From Gloeophyllum trabeum ATCC 11539 (Eukaryota; Basidiomycota; Agaricomycetes; Gloeophyllales; Gloeophyllaceae), in the NCBI RefSeq assembly GCF_000344685.1, contig NW_006920412.1:802010-866009 (forward strand): DNA of 64,000 nt, in the 5' to 3' direction. The notes beneath the pieces are model-generated. The model did no database searches. It saw only the letters and a list, made by a program, of their open reading frames with translations, and was not told the DNA's origin. Position 1 is the stretch's first letter, and each line of letters starts with the position of its first letter. This document shows, one piece after another, positions 58,254 to 64,000 of the stretch. Position numbers and translations under genes: made by a program.

Positions 58254-60410
58254 AGATAATATTCCAGCCGAGGGAGTTGTGGGGACAGTGGGAGGAATGA
58301 ACGGACCGCGTACCGTGCCCCATACTTACTGTGACCACACGCGTGTAAAGAAATCGTCACGTCACTTCTCTCGCTTCCGCCCGACCTGAAGCTTGAAGCT
58401 TCTGCTATAACGGCTGGCTTCGAACACGTTTTGATCGCCACTCTGTGCTTCTTGCAAGTTCGCCTTTCGTCTTATTGTCTTCTCGTTTTAATCTTGCGTT
58501 TTAATAGGCGGTCAATTTGCAAAAGACAGGGCTTGTAATTGTGGATGAAGCTACGCGAGCGTCCCATCATGGTTGAGGCGCATGGCGGGGAACTGTAAGT
58601 AGGACCTCGTTTACTTCATAGAGTAAATTGCTTTGCCACAAGGTAGTGTGGCAGAAGGTACCGTCTGTTTCTTGCTGCATGGGTACGAATAGGTAGGTCT
58701 GTGCGTAGAACTGTCCTCAGTTGTCGCACAAGGTGCTTCATTTTGAGAGTAATCTAGGTATCGTCTGCGCGAGCCTACGTTGCACTTATTGCTGACGCTG
58801 ATAAGGACACGGCTTGCCTGGCGCCAGACTGGCGCTGCATTGGACACGTCCTGTCCGCTCAATAGCTGCAGACAGCTATTCGTTTCAGGTACATCCTGAC
58901 TCGCTGCTCGCCAGTGAATTATAGTGCCGGGCCTCCGCTCAATGAACACCAAATGTAGTAGCATCCTCAAATTTACATGTATCATTCGCTACCTTTCATT
59001 CCTCGATGTCGGCTTTCTGCAGATGCCGTAAGGCTTGTGCAGCGGTCCGGACTCGGTCTGAGATGTCCTCCGCGAGCCTCCGTTCCTTATTCCGAAGATG
59101 CACTTGACCAGTGTTCTACCTATATTATAGACCACTGGACCGTTCTGCCTTAGGGTGTGTGGGTTCTAATTTCATCATTATTCGTGATGGCCCTTGGCTT
59201 CCGGTGCGCGTCCCCATTGGAATGAAGGCAATTGATCATTAACACTGTTGTCTGGTTTACCCGGAATGTGGCGAGTATGCCCGACGCTTCAAAAGGTTAC
59301 CAGGCCTCTTATTGGGTGACCGTCTTACGCCGCTACAGTAGCGGTAATTTGCCTTCAAACTTCCCCATCAGTACCCTTACTCTGTATCCGGTTAGCTAGT
59401 CACGCTCTGCACGCTTTCTCAGGCTAACACAAAATCGACCGAGAGTCTCATCTTCCATAATGGTTCGTCAGAATGGTCCGCCCACGTCTCTGTGAAGTCG
59501 TTGGACAAAACAACAGAGGCTAAGTAGCAACGTCCCGTTTTTGAGGGGGGATACAAAGTCATAGGGAAATCTCCCTTACCCAGAAACTCTCTCGTCCAAG
59601 CTCATCTGCGCTTGCTTGTCACGTAGCTTATGCCTCCTTCGTGTACGATTATCGCCCACTGCGCCATAGAACCAGGAGCCGACGAACAAGTTTCAAGGTG
59701 GGGTTCCCGTTATATAGTGCCCTTGTAATAATTTGGCCCAAAGATCATTCTATTCTCTACCTTCTATTTTGCGAGCGCTACCCCCCCACATCCACTAGGA
59801 TAAACTCAAGCTTAGACCCAGACCCGTTTGGCGCGCCGATAGTTTGGGCATATTCAACGGAACATGAAGACAGCCTTGACCTTCCGGGCTATGACTATCT
59901 TCGCCTTCAAATCTCCTTCTCTGACCCAAGGGTTGCTTCATGAAGAGGCTCGGGCATTTCCTGGGGTCAACGCCACAAGATCCGTCAAGATTACAATGTT
60001 GCTGGTCCTGTCTCACGCTTCCTCAGCGATTCTATCGCCTTTGGAAATGGACCAAGTTACACTGTCGATCGCCTGGAGCGTGTGATCGCAATAGGGGAAT
60101 GCAACCTGGTTCGCGGCCGGTGTAGCTCACCTCCGATGGAAAATTCTCCGGTTCAAGCGAGGGAGTGTATCAAAACGGGAGGGGCGTCCACATGCACCTA
60201 TAGATGACGCTGTTGGTCATTCCTATTATAAAGTGATCGCAATGGAATCTCCCATCCGCCGTTGAGTGGCCTGGGTTCATATGAAAGACTTGACATTAAT
60301 AAAACTGTCTCGAGCTGTGATGGGGCGGATCCGTACGATGTATATCAAGATTAGGATCAATGTTGGCAGCCTACGACTTTGACAGATAGATCTGGAAAGG
60401 CCAATCTCAA

Positions 60411-60785
60411 GCCGTAAAAGGACCCCCGATAATTGGTATAAATGCCTGATCAGGTTCCGGACAAATTTTGGGACTTTAGAGCCCTCAATGGCTCATTTTT
60501 TACAGACAAATCGGCCGATTCTGGAGAACAGGCCTGATTTTTTTCCGGACATTTTGGTCAGACTTGGCCATTTCGACGCCATATTTACCCGGGCACCTGC
60601 CGGGGAAGCTAAATTTAGACGTACCCACGCCATAGTTGCCTTTTAGAGCCACTTTTTCGTTGTGATGCCTGTTTTTTTCCGGACAAAAGGTCCAAAATCG
60701 GCGATTTTCTTCCGGACAAAATGGGTCTACTTATGGGTCCTCGGGATCAGGCATTTATATTGATTATCGGGGGTCCTGCCGTAAA
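60411..60785. mobile_element. Non-autonomous MITE, hAT-like by target-site length
   Basis: A 359-bp element (60419-60777) flanked by a perfect 8-bp direct repeat GCCGTAAA at 60411-60418 and 60778-60785. Its terminal inverted repeats are 33 bp with 30 matches: each starts AGGACCCCCGATAAT and ends TATAAATGCCTGATC, with a 3-nt difference between (TGG versus CAA). There is no ORF of note inside. The interior has several copies of TCCGGACA-type words, three in one orientation and one inverted. An 8-bp duplication is the signature of hAT-superfamily transposases. The perfect duplication and well-preserved ends indicate a fairly recent insertion. Confidence 0.85.
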
Positions 60786-61295
60786 CCATTGATATACGGC
60801 TTCGTCAGGAGTACTTACAACACAGGATCCGCCATAGGAGTTTCCTGTTCGGGAGGTGACCAGGTCACAGCCGGTTCCGCGATCTTTGTCGCAAAGCATC
60901 TGAACCATGACTTACGTTAAAGCAAACACAAAACAATAACGATCTTCATCGTGGACAGTTGTCCTCTGTCGGGACGCCAGGGCGCGTATCACCGAACTGT
61001 CGGCAAGAAATCGCCAGCACGAGGCTCGCAGATTTGTCACAGGCCTCAAGACAATAGAGATATCGAATTAGGAGGGCGCGGGACACCCCTCCTTCGGAAG
61101 CCTTCCGAGAGACAATACCAACATTCACGCAACGCTCCAAGTACCCCCGAAAAGCGTTCAATGCCGAGCCGACGTTGAACATCCGTTACTAAATATTTAT
61201 GCAGAACGCTAAACTGCGCTGTGTTGCTCGCTAGACCCCTTGGTATCGCCCGGTCTCCGACACACACGCAGCAGGTCCGTCGTAAAAGACACAGC

Positions 61296-61302
61296 TATAA
61301 AT
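61296..61302 (+). promoter_or_regulatory. Possible TATA box of the BTB-like gene
   Basis: TATAAAT lies 112 bp upstream of the ATG at 61408. The position is acceptable for a leader of about 80 nt; AT-rich context weakens the call. Confidence 0.35.
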
Positions 61303-61407
61303 TGATTCATCGTCTGATTTCATCTTTCCCCCCATCTGCCTCGCTGCTGGTCCTAGACTGCCTATTACGGCGCAGTACTACTTGCGAAAGTGCAATCTAA
61401 TCGAACA

Positions 61408-62571
61408 ATGTCTGCGGACAATAAAGGAGGCCAACCAGCGCCCGTGTTATCCCATCCTAAAAGCCTGCTCCGGAAGCCTGCTCTCCATCTCGGAATACCT
61501 CCCCCGACACCCGTTCCAACACCCTCGCAGCCAATGCGCCCCTCGTTCGTTCCCCGTCCCTTTCCCCCTCCTGCTTTGCAAGATGTTCCTCTTGAATACG
61601 TTATGGACCAACTCCATCGGCTGGCCCCCTGTTACTGGGGTAATATGGAAACGACTGACTGTACATTGAGTAAGCATGTCTTCTGATATATGAGGACCGG
61701 TTGTGTGACCGCTGAGCTGCGCTCATCGATCAGTCATCCCGGTTTTTGACCCGCCAAAGGCTGATGCCTCCGCACTTCGGTCGTCAATCTCCAACGGTTT
61801 TGCTTACTCGAATCCCAAGGGTCACGACCCTCTAGGCAGACGTGCGACCGAGCCTAATTTAAACATTACTCCTCGTATCGTAATGAAAGTGCGTAGTAGT
61901 TGTCACTCTGTCCCAAGCGTAGTTGCTTAAAGACATCGTTTCAGTTACACATGGATTATCTGTCCGCCCATTCGTCGTTCCTTCGTGCCCTATTCAGCGG
62001 ATCCAACCCGCTTGATCTTATCAACACCACCTTGATTTCGTCCCCCGCCAGTCCTCCTCCGCCGACGAGGTCTTCCTCACCCTCACCGCCGTCCAGTCCA
62101 TCACCTGTGACGCCAATGTCTCCGTCGGAAGAGCCATTTCTACGCCGCCATGCCCCTCCATCGTCATATCACTACCCTCACCTGTTGCCATGTTCACCTC
62201 GACATCCAATCGTGTACCTTCCTGTTCCCGATCCTTCTTCGATCCGTCTGCTCATCCATTATATGTATTTCGGCATGACAGACTACATCGAGGCGTGCTT
62301 GATCCGTGGGGACGTCAAATGGGACGGTCTGGCGAGAAACGTCGAATATCTCGGTATACGCGGAATACGCGGATGGCTAGCGGGCTGGTTAGAGAGACTG
62401 GACAGCGACGATGATGACTTCGACGTCGATTTCGACCAGATGGATCTTGATGGAGACACGGATGTGGAAGATGATATGACCGATGTTCAGGGATCTCCGA
62501 GAGGCCGCGACCCATCACCGCGCAGCCTGTCGAAACCGGCGTCTACGGATCCAATAAAGCTGCCTACTTGA
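61408..62571 (+). CDS. BTB/POZ-like uncharacterised protein
   Basis: Resembles a group of basidiomycete hypothetical proteins with a BTB-like fold; function unknown. Exons: 61408-61669, 61734-61888, 61945-62571 (347 aa). Proline-rich amino end, then DVPLEYVMDQLHRLAPCYWG and TDCTLIIPVFDPP, followed by LHMDYLSAHSSFLRALFSGS (the BTB helix with the usual hydrophobic-x-S-x-F-x-x-x-F spacing). After a long Ser/Pro loop comes IVYLPVPDPSSIRLLIHYMY and FGMTDYIEACLIRGDVKWDG, then RNVEYLGIRGIRGWLAGWLE. The carboxy end is strongly acidic (DSDDDDFDVDFDQMDLDGD). The Ser/Pro loop (about residues 170-215) interrupts the domain. It might act as an adaptor, but no catalytic or zinc motif is visible. Confidence 0.75.
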
Positions 62572-64000
62572 ACTAGTAGGGTGTCCGAGCGACACCCCGC
62601 GATGCCTACCGCGCCGTGCACGACGGGTGTGCTATGTCTTTACACTCCCCCGACATAGGACTAGCCCGTGAGCCCTCCTCCAATCTCGCATAACTTATTC
62701 GTAATATCTATTGCTACTCTTGTCATAACAGTCTTCCGCCCACGATATCTCGTTCATATACCTGTATTTCTGGCCGGGAGGGTCTGACTGTTGTATTGGC
62801 TTGCCTCCGAACCTTCGTTCCGTCGGATACAGGCAAGCACGATTATTTTGATAGTTGTATCGTGTGCATCCCTTTATCTCTAGATCCATTCTCGGACAGC
62901 TTCAGAATTCAACTATGTATTTCGTACAAAGTTATGTAGCAAAGTACCATATGCACTATGGGATATCCGGACGACTACATATGAGTATCACAAATACGAC
63001 TCTGTTATATGAGCCCTGCCTCCATTCAAGTCGGGGACGATATGGAAGATCCCCCAGGCAGTGCTGCCAAGTGTTTGTGTAGTTCCCTGCTGTATCCCTT
63101 TAGCAATGTATAAACATTGTGCGAGGAATAGTCAGCTATGTATTTGGATTTGAGAACACCTCTAGTGCGTATATCTTGATTCGAAAGTCCCGGGGGAGAT
63201 ACATGCTGGGGTAGCAAACCTGCGACTATAAGGAAGACAATGAGGATCTGCGTAGTTCGGAACCCACTTAGCACAATGAGGATGCTGGACACGCCACATC
63301 GGAGCATATGGAATCAGTGGCGCTCTCTGCTTCCCATTCAAGTATACATATGGCATCTCCGAGGAAACCTGCGTCTGTCGTGCACCCCTGCCAGTCATGT
63401 CCTATCGCGGCAAAGGTCAGGACCGCGTTTAAACTGCCGTAGGGGAGAAACATGGGCATCTACTTAGGCATACATACTTACATTCTTTGGAACCACGCAG
63501 AGTGACCTTGGCAATCGTTGTCCGGAGATCCTTTGCTTCGTTTATTCTACTTAGCGAACCGTTCCGGTATGGGTGGTTGCAAGCACTCGATGAGCGTCCT
63601 TCACCTGTGTGCGCAATTTCAGACCGTCCCTATGGTACAACGGTCAACACTGAACTGGCGAATCACTCGTACGCCACGCATAATGTGTAGCTCTTACTTA
63701 TGCTGAGGATGGCAAGGGCTGGTCCATCTTCGCCTTGGAACTTGTTTCGCACCGCCTTTCCCTCCGATCATGCCGCGTCGAAATAACTGTCGACCAAGCA
63801 GCGGCGATAGCTCCGACGCCGACGACTACTGGCGTAGCTATACCTGGCGGAAATAGTCAACGCCAGGCCCTCATCCACTGGATGGTAGCCGCTTCTGACT
63901 TTAGTGCATGTCGCAAAACCCCTTACGAAAGCGATAACACTACCAGTAGTACGGCATCGACGAGTATGGTGAGTATCATGAATGACACACAACCAGCTGG
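62572..64000. other. Terminal region with no confident gene
   Basis: Short ORFs only. The minus-strand frame 63307-63026 has a hydrophobic stretch (TQILIVFLIVAGLLP) and could be an exon of a membrane protein gene continuing beyond the window, but no splice chain or family could be built. Confidence 0.35.

Larger units (their letters stand above)
58254..61407. other. 3.1-kb gene-poor stretch containing a MITE
   Basis: No family-like coding sequence was found on either strand. It includes the MITE at 60419-60777 and a possible TATA box (61296) for the next gene. At 60119-60160 a TAGCTCA...GGTTCAAGC pair resembles pol III boxes, but the sequence does not fold as a tRNA. Confidence 0.5.

Noticed and set aside
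60119..60165. tRNA-like TAGCTCA and GGTTCAAGC boxes
   Set aside because: The flanks do not form acceptor, anticodon or T stems, so at most it is a decayed pol III relic.
63026..63307. Hydrophobic minus-strand ORF near the right edge
   Set aside because: One hydrophobic stretch without start context, splice partners or family match; reported only as a remark in the region entry.

Overview
The window is nuclear DNA of a filamentous basidiomycete fungus, most likely a mushroom-forming Agaricomycete. This is inferred from very dense short introns (mostly 45-60 nt with GTRNGT...YAG borders), up to 37 exons per gene, a white collar-2 photoreceptor partner, a DASH-complex subunit, and two proteins I recognise only as a type conserved in basidiomycetes. 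There are no rRNA or tRNA genes, no CRISPR, and no intact transposase or reverse transcriptase. Every function was read by eye from spliced translations, so exon borders are manual models.

Layout, left to right. Positions 1-3877 hold the 3' part of 3-hydroxyisobutyryl-CoA hydrolase (valine catabolism), split by an unusually large repeat-filled intron. Positions 6606-8138 encode indoleamine 2,3-dioxygenase and 8863-11127 encode RPA1. A large uncharacterised protein lies on the minus strand at 12036-14844, with a transmembrane ORF at 11337-11942 that may be its last exon. Positions 16579-20880 encode an insulin-degrading-enzyme-type M16 peptidase. CKS1 (minus) and the meiotic helicase HFM1/MER3 (plus) diverge from one 207-bp promoter at 21256-28432. 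TIM54, a mitochondrial hemerythrin-domain protein and an F-box protein follow on the minus strand (28565-34177). Next come SNW1/PRP45 (plus), a Zn2Cys6 transcription factor and a small unknown gene (minus), then isovaleryl-CoA dehydrogenase and inositol-pentakisphosphate 2-kinase (minus). A 1912-residue kinesin-4-like motor (45794-51958), a short-chain dehydrogenase resembling D-arabinitol dehydrogenase, WC-2 and ARPC1 are on the plus strand. DAD3 is on the minus strand. A 3.1-kb gene-poor stretch contains a 359-bp MITE with an 8-bp target duplication, and a BTB-like protein gene (61408-62571) ends the annotated part.

Most of the window is core housekeeping: DNA replication and meiosis (RPA1, HFM1), cell cycle and spindle (CKS1, DAD3, kinesin), splicing (SNW1), mitochondrial import and branched-chain amino-acid breakdown (TIM54, IVD, HIBCH), and actin nucleation (ARPC1). 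There is no sign of a biosynthetic cluster or a defence island. The more unusual signals are the 7- and 10-nt microexons in HFM1, the repeat-swollen HIBCH intron, the MITE, a perfect 21-bp hairpin at 32140, a cluster of CCAAT boxes before the hemerythrin gene, ACGCG boxes before RPA1 and between CKS1 and HFM1, and the uncharacterised protein at 12-14.8 kb.
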